Shown: positions 1-10,648, counted from the first letter of the stretch. The stretch: DNA of 28,655 bases from Purshia tridentata (GCA_003254885.1 QANT01002735.1:1-28655); one strand, 5' to 3'. Notes: generated by a model not told the origin, from the sequence alone. Translations and numbers: made by a program.

Positions 1-485
1 AGGAGAGAGAAAGTCTGCTGATTTCTGGGGTTCTGTGCTCCTTTTAAAAATCCAACTTTTCAAAATTACCAACTTGCCCCTCTCTTCACACGTCCGTAAC
101 TTTCAAACCGTAGCTCTGTTTAACGCGTGCTACGTGTCTACGAACTCGTGGAGTCGAGCTCTACGTAACCATGTCAAAGTCAACTCTAAACTTCAAGCAA
201 TTTAAAAAGTCAACTTTGAGCTCTTTTATCCCGTTCATAACTTTTTAACCGTAACTCTAAATCACCCATGCCGCATGTCCACGAACTCGTGAGCTCAAGA
301 CCTTCCTAACGGACCCAAAGTCAACGCGAAAAATCCTCCCGAACAAAAAGTCAACTTTTGCCCCCTTTTAAAAGTCAAAACTTGAAAATTTGAAAAACAC
401 CCAAACCACTTTACTTTCCAAATTAAAATCCCGAGAATCTTTAAAAAGCTTTTCAAAACTACTTTGAAAAGTGCGGGGTGTTACA
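1..485 (-). mobile_element. Family A gypsy LTR fragment (copy 1, U3 part, runs off window)
   Basis: This stretch matches the right-hand part of the LTRs at 1620-2809, 3882-5083 and 9557-12620. It ends in the family terminus GGGGTGTTACA at 475-485. The neighbouring elements with PBS and PPT show that family A sense is the minus strand, so this is the U3 end. A TATA-like TTTTAAAAGG lies in sense near 44-55. Copy 2 starts mid-LTR straight after position 485, so copy 1 is probably a solo LTR or element end inserted into another LTR of the same family. The candidate target duplication GAGCC (486-490) cannot be confirmed because the left side is outside the window. Unlike the other copies, it carries an internal U3 duplication. 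Confidence 0.75.
91..370 (-). repeat. Diverged ~140-bp tandem duplication of the LTR U3 block
   Basis: Unit 1 (91-229) contains the block seen once in every other family A copy: GTAACTTTCAAACCGTAGCT, then ACGTGTCTACGAACTCGTG, then AGTCAAC. Unit 2 (230-370) repeats it in diverged form (CATAACTTTTTAACCGTAAC, then CATGTCCACGAACTCGTGAG). AGTCAA, which reads TTGACT (the WRKY W-box core) in sense, starts at 178, 208, 319, 349 and 373. Copy 2 has three such sites (788, 818, 842). Confidence 0.7.
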
Positions 486-952
486 GAGCCGGCGAGCACG
501 GGAAGGTAAAGACCACGCCGGTCCGCCGCCGGACGCGCCCCCACGCGCCGGCGAAAGGCGCGGCTGGGAGGAAGCTCGCGAGAAGGAGAGAGGTTTCGGG
601 AGAGAGGAGAGAGAAAATGGCTGTCTGAATTTTCTGGGGTTCTGTGCCCCTTTTAAAAAATCCCACTTTTCAAAATTACCAACTTGCCCCTCTCTTCACA
701 CTTCCGTAACTTTCAAACCGTAGCTCCGTTCGACGCGTGCTACGTGTCTACGAACTCGTGAGAACGAGACTTTTCCAACGAACCCAAAGTCAACGCGAAA
801 AACTTGCCCGAACTAAAAGTCAACTTTTGCCCCCTTTTAAAAGTCAAACTTTAAATTTGAAAAACGTCCAAAACACTTTACTTTCCAAATAAAATTCCGA
901 AAACCTTTAAAAAACTTTTCAAAACCACTTTTGAAAGGTGCGGGGTGTTACA
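486..952 (-). mobile_element. Family A gypsy LTR fragment (copy 2)
   Basis: It begins mid-LTR (GAGCCGGCGAGCACGG, similar to about 12128-12150 of the long LTR) and runs to the terminus GGGGTGTTACA at 942-952. It has a single U3 block and a TATA-like run near 650-660. It sits against the tail of the plus-strand gypsy element that continues at 953, so it probably inserted close to the 3' end of that element's 5' LTR. The left half would lie beyond copy 1, outside the window. Open frames over it (for example 478-723) are LTR sequence, not genes. Confidence 0.7.
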
Positions 953-1619
953 GTTTCAGGATGAGATTTGGGGGTGGTCTTGCCAACTTGGTATCAGAGC
1001 ATTAGGTTTTAAGTTCTGTAGACTCTGTACACCAGGTGCATCCTTCTAGTTGTGTAACTTTCGTTTTATGACTTGACGTTGCTGATCTTCAAGGAATTGT
1101 GGAAAGTTTTGGTAGTATGGTTCTTTTAACGTTAAGTCGTTATGTTAGAGCGTGAAGTATCAGGTCACCTTTGTTTGAGGAAGGACAATCATGGAGGAAT
1201 TGTGACAGTTGAGCTTAGGTTTGATTCGATCAATTTTTATTGAGAGCTTTTTTCAAAAAGTTTTGGCATGACGCTATTAGTTTGATTTGAGCAATCCTAT
1301 TCAAGCCTTTGGATGGGTTAAATAACCTAGTTTGAAACTTATTGGATTCAGAAATGAAGTGGAGAAATTGAGTTGAGCATTTGAATTTTTAATCGTTTAC
1401 TATGTCATTTGAATTAATGATTTTAAGAGCTGTTGTGGGGAAATCATCTTGATAGCCTTCTATGCTTGATTAAGGATTTATTCTAAAGAGTTTATTGTTA
1501 ATCTATTGAGGAGTTGATGAAACATGAATTTCCTTGTATCTTTTATGGTTGGTAACCCATGTGGTGATTATAGATTCGCCCTAGAGCGATTAGGTATCAA
1601 AGAGGCGACATAGTTGAGA
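953..1619 (+). mobile_element. Degenerate Tekay-like gypsy element, left part: LTR tail, PBS, leader
   Basis: A short LTR tail (953 to about 985) is followed by a perfect tRNA-iMet primer-binding site and a leader with no intact coding frame. The sequence stops at the TGAGA target duplication of the 1620-5083 insertion and resumes at 5089, where a broken integrase follows. This is the oldest layer in the left third of the window. No gag, protease or reverse transcriptase was recognised, so a large internal deletion or heavy decay is likely. Confidence 0.6.
989..1000 (+). other. tRNA-iMet primer-binding site
   Basis: TGGTATCAGAGC is the exact complement of the 3' end of plant initiator tRNA-Met, the usual minus-strand primer of plant LTR retrotransposons. 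It fixes the plus orientation of the degenerate gypsy element. Confidence 0.85.
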
Positions 1620-2809
1620 TGTCAAGCCCCGACCCTCGGGCACGTGAAAAACTGCCGAAACCGAAAACTGGAACTGTTTCTTGAAACTGTGGGCCCTTTT
1701 CTAAAACTGTGACCCATGAATATAAAATAATTTACTGAAACAACTGTAATTTACAAAAGCACATTTATAAAAACCAAGCTACAAAACCTTTTACATGAAA
1801 AACAAACTGTAAAACCAAGTTCTGAAATGTTGTTGGTCCCACTACCTCGTCTTCTCTCCACTGCCTCCTCAGCCTGCTTAACCTGCAAAACCAAACCAGT
1901 GTACCACGCGAAACCGAACTGTCCTTCATGGCTCCTTTGATCGGATTCTAAAATCTGGCAATACAACGGCATCGGAAATACAACTCCCGTGCCAAAAACC
2001 CACAGGCCCGGGTGGTTAGCCCGAGGCAAAAAACACAGAAACTGGGTCGCGGGAACCACCACACGCGGCGAGACCCACTGTGGTCAACTGGTGGTCAACT
2101 AGGTCGGCGACCAAAAGTGGCCGGAAAGCCACCGGCCTACTCAACGTCGATCCGCCGTCCACGGCGGTCCAACTGACGATCGGAGCACACCAACACGCTG
2201 GGCTCGACAAGACGAAGAGGTCTGGGCAGGTGGGAGGTCGCGTCGTCACCGGAAACGTCGAGATCGCTGTCGTGACGCTGATTGTGCGCGATTTGGGTCT
2301 CTCTTTTCAGGCGTTTCTGGGCTGAACGATGGCTACAGGGAGCAAAAGGGGGAGGACGCGAGCTAAGCAAGCTGAAGTCCGACCTCTGCTGCCACTGGAC
2401 GCGCCCCCACGCGCCAGCGAAAGACGCGGCTGGAGGAGAGGCTCGCGAGAGAGAGAGTACGTGCGGGAGAGAGGAGAGAGAAAATGAGGAATTTTCTGGG
2501 GTTTTGGGCTTTTAAAAACAACTTTTTCAAAATTACAAGTTTGCCCCCCTCTTCACACGTCCGTAACTTCCAAACCGTAGCTCCGTTTGACGCGTGCTAC
2601 GTGTCTACGAACTCGTGAGGACGAGACCTTTCCAACGAACCCAAGGTCAAAACCAAAACCTTTCCCCAAAAAAAAGTCAACTTTTTTCCCCCAAGTTTAA
2701 AATCAAACTTAAAATTCGAAAAACGCCCACAACGTTTTACCTTTCCAGCAAAATCCTGAAAACCTTTAAAAGCTTTTCAAAACCATTTTGGAAGGTACGG
2801 GGTGTTACA
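1620..2809 (-). repeat. 3' LTR (in sense) of the non-autonomous element, short form
   Basis: Plus-strand ends are TGTCAAGCCCCGACC and ACGGGGTGTTACA; length 1190 bp. The join corresponding to the missing U5 segment lies near 1895-1905 (CCAAACCAGTGTACCACGCG). It abuts the polypurine tract at 2810. Confidence 0.88.
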
Positions 2810-2827
2810 ATCTACCCCCCTTAAAAG
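2810..2827 (-). other. Polypurine tract
   Basis: In sense it reads TTTTAAGGGGGGTAGAT directly before the LTR start TGTAACACCCC. This is the plus-strand priming site expected next to a 3' LTR. The adjoining sense sequence (about 2828-2848) matches the region beside the long LTR at 12641-12655. Confidence 0.8.
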
Positions 2828-3866
2828 AATTTCGTCCTCAAAATTCCCAAGGGAAAGTAACAAGGAAGGTGGCTTCTCATAGTCACAAGCAAACAACACA
2901 AGCAAGTACAAGCACACAAGTCCAAACTAAAAACTCTTTCAACTTTTTGAAACCCAAAAACTCTTTCCAAACTGAATCCCTTTTTCTTTTAAAACCAAAA
3001 CCCTTTTCAAAACTGAAACCCCTTATCAAAACTTTTCTGGAAAACTGAGTACTAAAACACAAACAAGCAAACAAACACGTAAGAAACTGGAAACCTAGTA
3101 GCAACGAGCTGTTGTGTTCTTCTCGTAACTGAACTCTGAAACCTTCGAGTACAACCCGCAAGGTCCTCACTGCCTTCGAGTAGTCTGTCTTGCCACAACT
3201 TTCAGTGACTCCCGATTCTGCTTTTCCTGAACTTCCACCACGCTTTCGCTGCGCAACTCTGAACAACGTCGAAAACCAACGACAACTGACGAGTAAGCTG
3301 GTCAAGAGTGACCTAAAACTCAAGAAAAAGCCACCAAAGTACAACCCTGAACGTCCGTAAAAACAACAGCCTAGGTCCCACCTAGCTACTTTCTCGGTAA
3401 GTCTGCTACCTCGTAAACTAACTCACTAGGGTGAAACTGTTCTACTCACTAAACTCCCTTTTTCCTTAACCAAGCTAACTCTGTTTCACTGAACACTTCA
3501 CCAACTATCAAACTTTTCTTACTAACTTCCAACTCTTCTGAACTTGCTGAGGAGCAGGAGAGACGGCGGCAGTGCGAGGGACACATCTAAAAACTTTCTC
3601 AAACACTTTCATGGCTCAATTGAAACATTTTTCTAAAAATACTTTGGAAATTCAAATCTTTTCTCAAACTGGTTTTACTGAAACTGTAGTTTTTCCAAAC
3701 TTTCTTTCTTTCCAACTGGCTTTCCTTTGTAACATCACCTTTCCAGCTCTGGGCGGTGTGGGATCGCTCACTTCACCTCACCTGGTAGCTTGCCACTGCC
3801 CCGCAGCCGCCCACATCAGGGTCTTGGTCCCTGGGTCTTGCAATCCCCACACTTCCGGCCGGTCTA
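2828..3866 (-). other. Noncoding interior of the non-autonomous element
   Basis: About 1 kb rich in A and C with no gag, protease, RT or integrase similarity on either strand. The part next to the polypurine tract shares short blocks with 12640-12760 (for example CGCTGCGCAACTCTGA near 3249 against CGCTGCGCTACTCTGA near 12737), so it is 3' noncoding DNA of the same family. The 153-codon minus frame at 2883-3344 is low in complexity, resembles no family I know and is probably chance. Confidence 0.6.
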
Positions 3867-3878
3867 GCTCTGATACCA
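3867..3878 (-). other. tRNA-iMet primer-binding site
   Basis: GCTCTGATACCA on the plus strand is TGGTATCAGAGC in sense, three bases from the LTR end at 3882. It marks 3882-5083 as the 5' LTR in sense. Confidence 0.88.
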
Positions 3879-3881
3879 TAT

Positions 3882-5083
3882 TGTCACACCCTGACCCTCG
3901 GGTACGTGAAAAACTGCCAAAACCGAAAACCGGAATTGTTTCCTGAAACTGTGGGCCCTTTTCCGAAACTGTGAGCCATGAATATAAAATAATTTACTGA
4001 AACAACTGTAATTTACAAAAGCACATTTATAAAAACCAAGCTGCAAAACCTTTTACATGAAAAACAAACTGTAAAACCAAGTTCTGAAATGCTTCCGGTC
4101 CCACTGCCTCATCTTCTCTCCACTGCCTCCTCAGCCTGCTTAACCTGCAAAACCAAACCAGTGTACCACGCGAAACCGAACTGTCCTTCGTGGCTCTTTT
4201 GCTCGGATTCTAAAGTCCGGCAGCACAACGGCATCGAAAATACAATTCCCGTGCCAAAAACCCACAGGCTCAGGTGGTTGGCCCGAGGCCAAAAACACAA
4301 AAACTGGGTCGCTGGAACCACCACACGCGTCGAGACCTGCTGTGGTCAACTAGGTCGACGACCAAAAGTGGCCAGAAAAGGAGGAAAAATGGCCGGAAAG
4401 CCGCCAGCCTGCTCAACGTCGATCCGCCGTCCACGGAGGTCCAACTGACGATCGGAGCACACCAACACGCTGGGCTCGACAAGATGAAGGGGTCTGGGCA
4501 GGTGAGAGGTCGCGTCGTCGCCGAAAACGTCGAGATCGCCGCCGTGACGTCAACTGTGCACGATTTGGGTCTCTCTTTCCAGGCGTTTTTTTGGGCTGAA
4601 CGGTGGCTACAGGGAGCAAGAAGGGGATGACGCAAGCTCGGCAAGTTGAAGTCCGACCTCAGCCGCCGCCGGACGCACCCCCACCCGCCGGCTGAAGACG
4701 TGACTGGAGGAGAGGCTCGCGAGAGAAAGAGAACGTGCGGGAGAGAGGAGAGAGAAAGTGAGGAATTTTCTGGGGTTTTGGGCTTTTAAAAACAACTTTT
4801 TCAAAATTACAAGTTTGCCCCACTCTTCACACTTCCGTAACTTCCAAACCGTAGCTCCGTTTGACGCATGCTACGTGTCTACGAACTCGTGAGGACGAGA
4901 CCTTTCCAACGAACCCAAGGTCAAAGCCAAAACCTTGCCCGAGCAAAAAGTCAACTTTTTGCCCCTAAGTTTAAAATCAAACTTAAAATTCGAAAAACGC
5001 CCACAACGTTTTACCTTTCCAGCAAAATCCCGAAAACCTTTAAAAGCTTTTCAAAACCACTTTGGAAGGTACGGGGTGTTACA
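3882..5083 (-). repeat. 5' LTR (in sense) of the non-autonomous element, short form
   Basis: Plus-strand ends are TGTCACACCCTGACC and ACGGGGTGTTACA; length 1202 bp. It is closely similar to 1620-2809 and has the same joined U5 (near 4152-4168: AACCAAACCAGTGTACCACG). In sense a TATA-like TTTTAAAAGCC lies near 4780-4790. Confidence 0.88.
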
Positions 5084-5088
5084 TGAGA

Positions 5089-6398
5089 TTTGGATGAAGT
5101 ATGAATTTTCGTATGCTTGGATCGTAGTTAGCTAGAGCGTGGAGATTTGCATCTAGTTCCAGGTGTTATGAAGTTCTAATTGAAGTTTCAATTTTGATTT
5201 AAGTGAGACCTTTGCATAAATTGCTCTGCAGTCAAAGGATAAGCAGAAGTGGTGCATCTGTTTGGATAAGTTGAGGAGGAATATTAAAGGAAAATTTAAG
5301 GCAACTATTGGAATCTAGTTAAGGAGGAATGATATGGTTTTGAATGGTGATTAGAACGATGTGTTGAAGTACATTAAACTCGAGCCAAGTGTGAAGTAAA
5401 TTAAGTTTATGATTGGCAATTAAATGTGATTAAAAGGAGTATTTGGTAACTTGTGTTTGAGTGATTTGCCAAATAGATTAAAAAGAATGAAATTTAAGTT
5501 GGAATGTTGGTAGGTGTATCATTGTGGTGACACATGAAATTGGAGACAAGAATTGTTATACCAGGTTGGTATAATGGGCTAATTTACACGATAATATTGT
5601 TATGGGTTGGAAATTGTGTTAGATGGGAAGTTCACTGATGACAAATAAGGAATTCTTGTTGAGAGATGTGATTTGAGTTGATGACTAATAAGTTAAAGTG
5701 GAGGATAGTAAGCTTATGGAAAGTGATATGGTCCAAGAAAAAGGATTCAGGTAAGTGTTAATAATAGAAAGGTGAAGGACATCACTCGTTGATGTATGCA
5801 AAACGGCGATCAAGTTTTAGGGTGAACTCAAATTTGGTGAATTCTGATCTTTCAAAAGTTGGGTCGATGACGATTGAAGTTGTGGTGATGATGGTATTTG
5901 GGTGATCGTGGATCGACTCATCAAGTCAGCACATTTTGTACCTATTCTCGAGACATTTGTTGGACAAACTCGCAAAGCTTTTTGTGTTGGAAATAGTGAG
6001 ATTACATGGAGTTCCAGTGTCCATAATTTCAAGCAGGGATACCCATTTCACATCATTGTTTTGGAAGGGCTTACATAAGGCTATGGGTACCAAGTTACAT
6101 TTCAGTATCGCCTTTCACCCACAATTTGATGGATATTCAGAGAGAACTATACAAACCTTGGAGGATATGTTAAGATCAAATGTATTACAATTTAGAGGTA
6201 ATTGGAATACTCACCTACCCTTGATAGAGTTTGCTTATAACAACAGTTATCATTCGAGTATTGAGATGCCTCCATATGAGGTGTTGTATGGACGACAATA
6301 TAGAACACCTATTTTTGGAATGAGGTTGGTGAAAGAAAACTTGTAGAGCCTGAGTTTGTGTAGATCACAACAGATAAAGTTTGAAGTTTGGTATAAAG
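5089..6398 (+). mobile_element. Degenerate Tekay-like gypsy element, right part
   Basis: This continues the element interrupted at 1619. From 5089 to about 5880 the sequence is AT-rich with no readable frame. A broken integrase follows from about 5900. Similarity to the integrase frame stops near 6380, where Sirevirus-like LTR sequence begins (about 6399). Gag, protease, RT and RNase H are not recognisable, so most of the polyprotein region is deleted. Confidence 0.6.
5900..6384 (+). pseudogene. Ty3/gypsy chromovirus integrase core, broken
   Basis: The frame encodes the C-terminal half of the integrase catalytic core typical of plant Tekay/Del elements. It starts with VIVDRLIKSAHFVPI (about 5902-5946), then IVRLHGVPVSI (about 5994-6026), RDTHFTSLFWKG, AFHPQFDGYSERTIQ (about 6112-6156), FAYNNSYHSSIE and PYEVLYGR. 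Integrase joins retroelement DNA to the host genome. The copy is dead: a frameshift lies near 5950, a second near 6312, and an in-frame TAG falls at the family's EFVQITT motif (about 6359). The Asp of the usual SDRD motif, the second metal-binding residue of D-D-35-E, is Ser here (SSRD). The final Glu in the SER motif is kept. The real frame would be part of a polyprotein, so no start codon is expected. Confidence 0.85.
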
Positions 6399-7996
6399 TG
6401 CTTTAACACCCTAAAGCACCTAAGGAAAACAACGATCACTGATCGGACCCAATTTTAAAACTATTTGACAAGACTGAACCAATCAAACACACTTATGTCT
6501 GCTCGACAGAAGCACAACTCGAGAAACACAACCAACTAGCAATTCAAGTATTTATGTGAGGAGTGACAACCTAGGCACTCAAGGATCTGCCAAAGTAGGC
6601 ATCCCAGTGCTAGCCACAACTAAAGTGAGATGTGAGATGCTAGATTATATTCAGTTCATCAGATGCAATATAATCAATCATAAGTCATAGTGTGATGCCA
6701 TATACCAAGGAAATAAACACAAGTTATATAAGACCCAAATAAACTCAGCAACCACAAAGAGGAGACACACAAGTTGTTCACCTAGAAAAAACCTCAAAGG
6801 GTTAAAAAAACTGGGGGTCTTATCCGCTGACCGGGCAATCCAATATGTTGAGGTTCAATACAAAGTCTATATTAGCACACAAGCTCATTTACTAACTCTA
6901 AAGCTAAGTAGCAGCTAGCATACCCACTTTGTGCAACCATCAACCAACAAGCCAAGAGTCATTTACGTTGTTAGCAGCTCTATCCTCTAGCTCATCAAAC
7001 ATGTAGCACCCCCATTTGCAGCTTGCTTATGGATCTTCAAGATATGAAAGTGATATGCAATATTTTGGGTTAGCAAGATCAACTCCTTCAACCAAACAAG
7101 ATTTGAAGAAGCCAATATAAACCCAAATCTAAAAACTAGAGTGATGTGTTTATGCTTTTGAAGAAATCTGAAACCCATACACAAAACCCATTTAGTTTTC
7201 AGATAAAACAAATCAAGAGATGAACACAAGAAAATTTTGAAAGAAAAACTTTCAACTCTTGAAAAATAAAATACCCATTTGGTCACACAAAAACACTCAG
7301 CTCAAAGGCTGCTCAAAACATACCAAAAATGTGAGTCACAAAAAGAATGAAGGGCTGCCCGTACCTTGTAGCAGCAGCCACACACGCACACCCACACCGT
7401 TCCACATGGCAGCCAATAATAGGCTCAAGTCCTAACCAACTTTCAGGACAGGTCATAGCCGAATATGCCAAAGGGAATCTGAAGATTCGTGTGGGAGAGG
7501 GGCTGAGTTGTTTTGGGAAAGTTTCCATTTTCAGAAAAAAGATTTTGGGAAGATGATGAATAGTGCAAAATGAAAACCCATTAAAAACTGATGTGGGCTG
7601 GAGAATAAATGAGGAGAGTAAAGGCCCAATCATAAGAAGTCAGAAAATTAAACACGTGCAAATACCCATTTAGTAGAGTGACCCACATAAAAGACTCTCA
7701 CGTGGGATCACTTAATATTCACAAGATATTATGTGCAGTTCCCGTGCCAGAAAAGTGTAGTGTATGATATGTTATAGACTAGTCAAAACATGCACTACTC
7801 TGTGAAAAACTGATGTTGCGTGAAATGCATGGTATGGGTATTACCTTAGGCATGAGGGATGTAGGACCAGCTGTGTAGACTTCATTGCACACTCAAATGT
7901 TCCTAACTTAGTCTAGAGCTTGTGTGAGATTCAAATCTAAAATAATTACAAGCTGCTTTGTCAAGGAAATTGCCAATACAAAACTTGAAACTAAAA
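6399..7996 (-). mobile_element. LTR of a Sirevirus-like Ty1/copia element
   Basis: The left edge TGCTTTAACACC sits where gypsy integrase similarity ends. The right edge lies just below a purine tract that reads AAAGGGGGAAAT in sense, followed by TTTTAG (the usual TGTTAG start with one change). The ~1.6-kb length fits an LTR of this group. With polypurine tracts and an env-like ORF on its right, it is the 3' LTR of a minus-strand element. The target duplication cannot be tested because the other end is lost. No protein-coding content is seen; frames at 6987-7286 and 7313-7633 look like chance. Confidence 0.55.
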
Positions 7997-8425
7997 ATTT
8001 CCCCCTTTGGCTTTCCTTGACAAAACACCAACCCATTAACCTCACATACCGCTCAACACACAAAGACCCAATCTACCCATAGTTAGAGTGATACCTCCAC
8101 CTGCAAGGAAGAACATACCAACACAAGATATCCAATTTTCTCCCCCTTTTTGTCATGGAAAGACAAAAGGAAAAAAAATTAAGAAGTAAAAAGGCAGTAT
8201 GTGCAATAAACAAGATAGGCAATAAATAAGAGGCAGTAAATTGCAAGGGTACATTCAAGGGGCACAAGTTTAAAATCAAATACATGAGGGGAAGAACATG
8301 AGACAAAATTCAGCAACCAAAAAGCAAACTCCCCCTATACAAAAATTTTGAATAACTTGAGCCTTTAAACAAAGCAAACTCCCCCTAAAACCTAGAGTCG
8401 CCTAAGACAAAAACTCCCCCTAAAA
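7997..8425 (-). other. Cluster of five polypurine-type tracts (Sirevirus 3' signature)
   Basis: Between the env-like stop codon and the LTR, CCCCC on the plus strand occurs at 8001-8005, 8142-8146, 8331-8335, 8381-8385 and 8416-8420. In sense each reads AGGGGGA or AGGGGGAG. Three sit in a repeated context (AACTCCCCCT). Multiple polypurine tracts in this interval are a known hallmark of plant Sireviruses. The sense text around 8142-8165 (CATGACAAAAAGGGGGAGA) also fits that group. Confidence 0.65.
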
Positions 8426-9556
8426 CTAGTCACCACCACAAGCACGTGCCGCAGCTTGATATTGAGCCTGCATGCGGGCTTCAAAGTCATCATAATAATC
8501 GTCTAGAAGGGGAGCAGCACGCCCTTCAACAGTGGGACAGGCAGGGACAGAAACAGCATCAGCGTGGCAGCAGTAGCAAGGACAGGTTCATCTGAATCAG
8601 ACTCACCAGCAGAGTAGGGATCACCTTGCTCAGCCTGTAACCCATCAAAGTGAGTCTAATCAGCAGTGGCAGCAGCCTGGGCAGTCGCTTCCTTCAGTTG
8701 AGATATAAGGTTGGCGATAAGAGTGGCCTGATTCTCCACTTGAGCTTGAAGAGCAGCATTACTCTCTTCCAAGGAAGGAGTAGTCCCAAGGCGTCGTTTC
8801 CGAGCAAAGGTTTCGCGGACTTGAACAGTAACGGCATCATAATCGGCCATGGGCTGAGCAATGACATCCAGTGAAGGTACGGTCTTGACACCATGGCGCG
8901 CACAAAGTAGATGAATGAGTAGCGGAAAAATCAAGGTTCCCTTATGAGCACGGCCATGACCAAAAGTCTTGGTACTTATGGATCGAAAATGATGAAACCA
9001 AAGGGAATGGGGTCTCGGTGAAGAAGGCTCATCATTAGATGAATCTGGTCCTCAGATGGGTGTGAATTATGGGATGTGGGAATGAGATTATGGCGAACAA
9101 AATCCCACAGACACCGATGAAAGGATTTAAATTCAGATTTCTTAACCAAAGACCCATCCTTCAAGGGGACGGAAGGATCCACATAAGCCTCAATTTGAAA
9201 GTCACGCACGGAGTACTGTGAAGAGACCTCAAGATAATGATTGTAATCAGCCCGAGTGCAAGGGGCAAGACCAAGAACACAACAAATTTCACTTGGATGA
9301 AAAAACACATCAGAATTTCTCACGAAGACAAAGAAGCTATTTCTAGCAATTTTAGTGGGGAAATTAGCATAAAATTCTTGCACTATGGTGAGATTATAAT
9401 TCTGGATAGATTTTGGAAGGTCATTAAGTGAGGACAATTGGTAATGACGGAAGATAAGGTACAATTCACTGAAGAGACGGAGAGAGAACTCCTCAAGGAG
9501 ATAATGCCGTTCGGTCACCACTGTCCGGCGACACACTTGCCGGAAAAATCTCTTGG
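8426..9556 (-). pseudogene. Sirevirus-type env-like / plant transposon-associated ORF, broken
   Basis: The minus-strand frame running from 9556 to the stop at 8426-8428 spans about 375 codons. The N-terminal part includes VVTERHYLLEE, VQEFYANF, FFHPSEICCVLGLAP and SEDQIHLMMSLL. This resembles the putative plant transposon protein domain (Pfam PF20167 type) found in the extra 3' ORF of Sirevirus-like elements; function unknown. A frameshift and TAA near 8976 break it. It resumes as GHGRAHKGTLIFPLLIHLLC, then a probable coiled coil (NAALQAQVENQATLI, near 8690-8760). A further stop near 8656 and a shift near 8560 precede the acidic end DDYYDDFEARMQAQYQ. The N-terminus is cut by the LTR at 9557, so the first residues of the open frame (from 9569) belong to that LTR. 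No signal peptide or clear membrane segment is seen. Confidence 0.6.
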
Positions 9557-10648
9557 TGTCACGCCTCAACCCTCGGGCACGTGACTAAACTGCTGAAACT
9601 GAAACTGTTCCTGTTTTCTGAAGCTGTGGGCCGTTTCTCTGAAACTGTGAGCCATGAATATAAAATAATTTCCTGAAAACAACTGTAAATTTCAAAGCAC
9701 GTTTGTATAAACAAGCTGTAAACCTTTTACATAAAAATAAAACTGTAAAACAACTTTCTGAAAACACTGCTGGTCCCACTGCCTCGTCTTCTCTCCACTG
9801 CCCCCTCAGCTTGCTCAACCTGCAAAACCAAACCCTGCACCCAACCACAGGTGCACCGGGTTTAAACACAAACCCGGTAAGCTCACTAGAGCTCGTGTGA
9901 GTGAAATCTAACTGAAATCTCAAATTAAACTCAAATAAAATAATCCAATAAAGAACCAGCTTAAAGCCTCAAATCACAATCAACCACAAATCCCAAATCA
10001 TAAACCTTAACCTGATCACCAATTCCTCTAACCCAACCAATTCACTATCCCCATCTATAATACCTCAAAATATCCTTAAATGATCCCCTAAACTAGAAAT
10101 CACTTCGATTTACACCATAAGGTCCTGCCTTAGAATCTCACTAGATTCTCTAATAATCTTAGACTCCTCGATATCTGTTCAGAACCAACTTAAGCCTCAA
10201 TTAATCCTTCCACCCACTAAATCCTCAATTAACCACTGATACTCCGAATCTTTTACTTACTCCTTAAATCTCAAATGACCTTTGTTACTCAAACCCCGGT
10301 ATTCAATTCTCGCCTAAACCTTTAAGTTCAGAGTTTCTCAACACCTCACCGTCACCCTTTGAGATACCCCAGCTGAAAAGCATTTTATAAAGATCCACTG
10401 AAAACTCTTTGTAGAAATCCTCTTTTAAAATCCATTTGCAAAACTCTTTTAGAAAACAATAAAGCTGATCAAAGGCCCAATTAATAAAACAAGAACTGAA
10501 AACTCTGATAAATCAATAAAACTGGTCAAGTTCCCAAAATATCAATTAAAAACTGAAATCTATAAAATTAAGAACTGAAATCTAAAATTTTCAAGAACAA
10601 CCGTAAGCTAACAATATAAATAAAACCACCATTTAAGTACCCTGGAAA

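Larger units (their letters stand above)
1620..5083 (-). mobile_element. Complete non-autonomous family A gypsy element (3464 bp)
   Basis: The element has two LTRs (1620-2809 and 3882-5083), each TG...CA on the plus strand, around a 1072-bp interior with no gag or pol. A perfect 5-bp target duplication TGAGA flanks it (1615-1619 and 5084-5088). The PBS next to the right LTR and the polypurine tract next to the left LTR both show minus-strand sense. The LTRs differ by several indels, for example a repeated GGTCAAC near 2089-2100 on the left and an extra GAGGAAAAATGG near 4380 on the right, so the insertion is not recent. Both LTRs lack the same ~1.5-kb U5 segment found at 9835-11342. It must be mobilised by proteins of an autonomous relative. 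Confidence 0.9.

Noticed and set aside
478-723. Open frames in GC-rich LTR parts (also 2080-2325, 4089-4448, 4274-4630, 12054-12356)
   Set aside because: They lie inside family A LTRs, often start at GTG, recur in several frames and are broken differently in each copy.
2883-3344. 153-codon minus-strand frame inside the non-autonomous element
   Set aside because: Low complexity with no recognised domain; the interior is A/C-rich, which leaves long chance frames on the opposite strand.
9237-9431. Plus-strand frame antisense to the env-like ORF
   Set aside because: No domain; it mirrors the better-supported minus-strand frame.
9552-9556. CTTGG as a target duplication for the long family A LTR
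   Set aside because: The far end of that element is not identified, so the partner cannot be tested.
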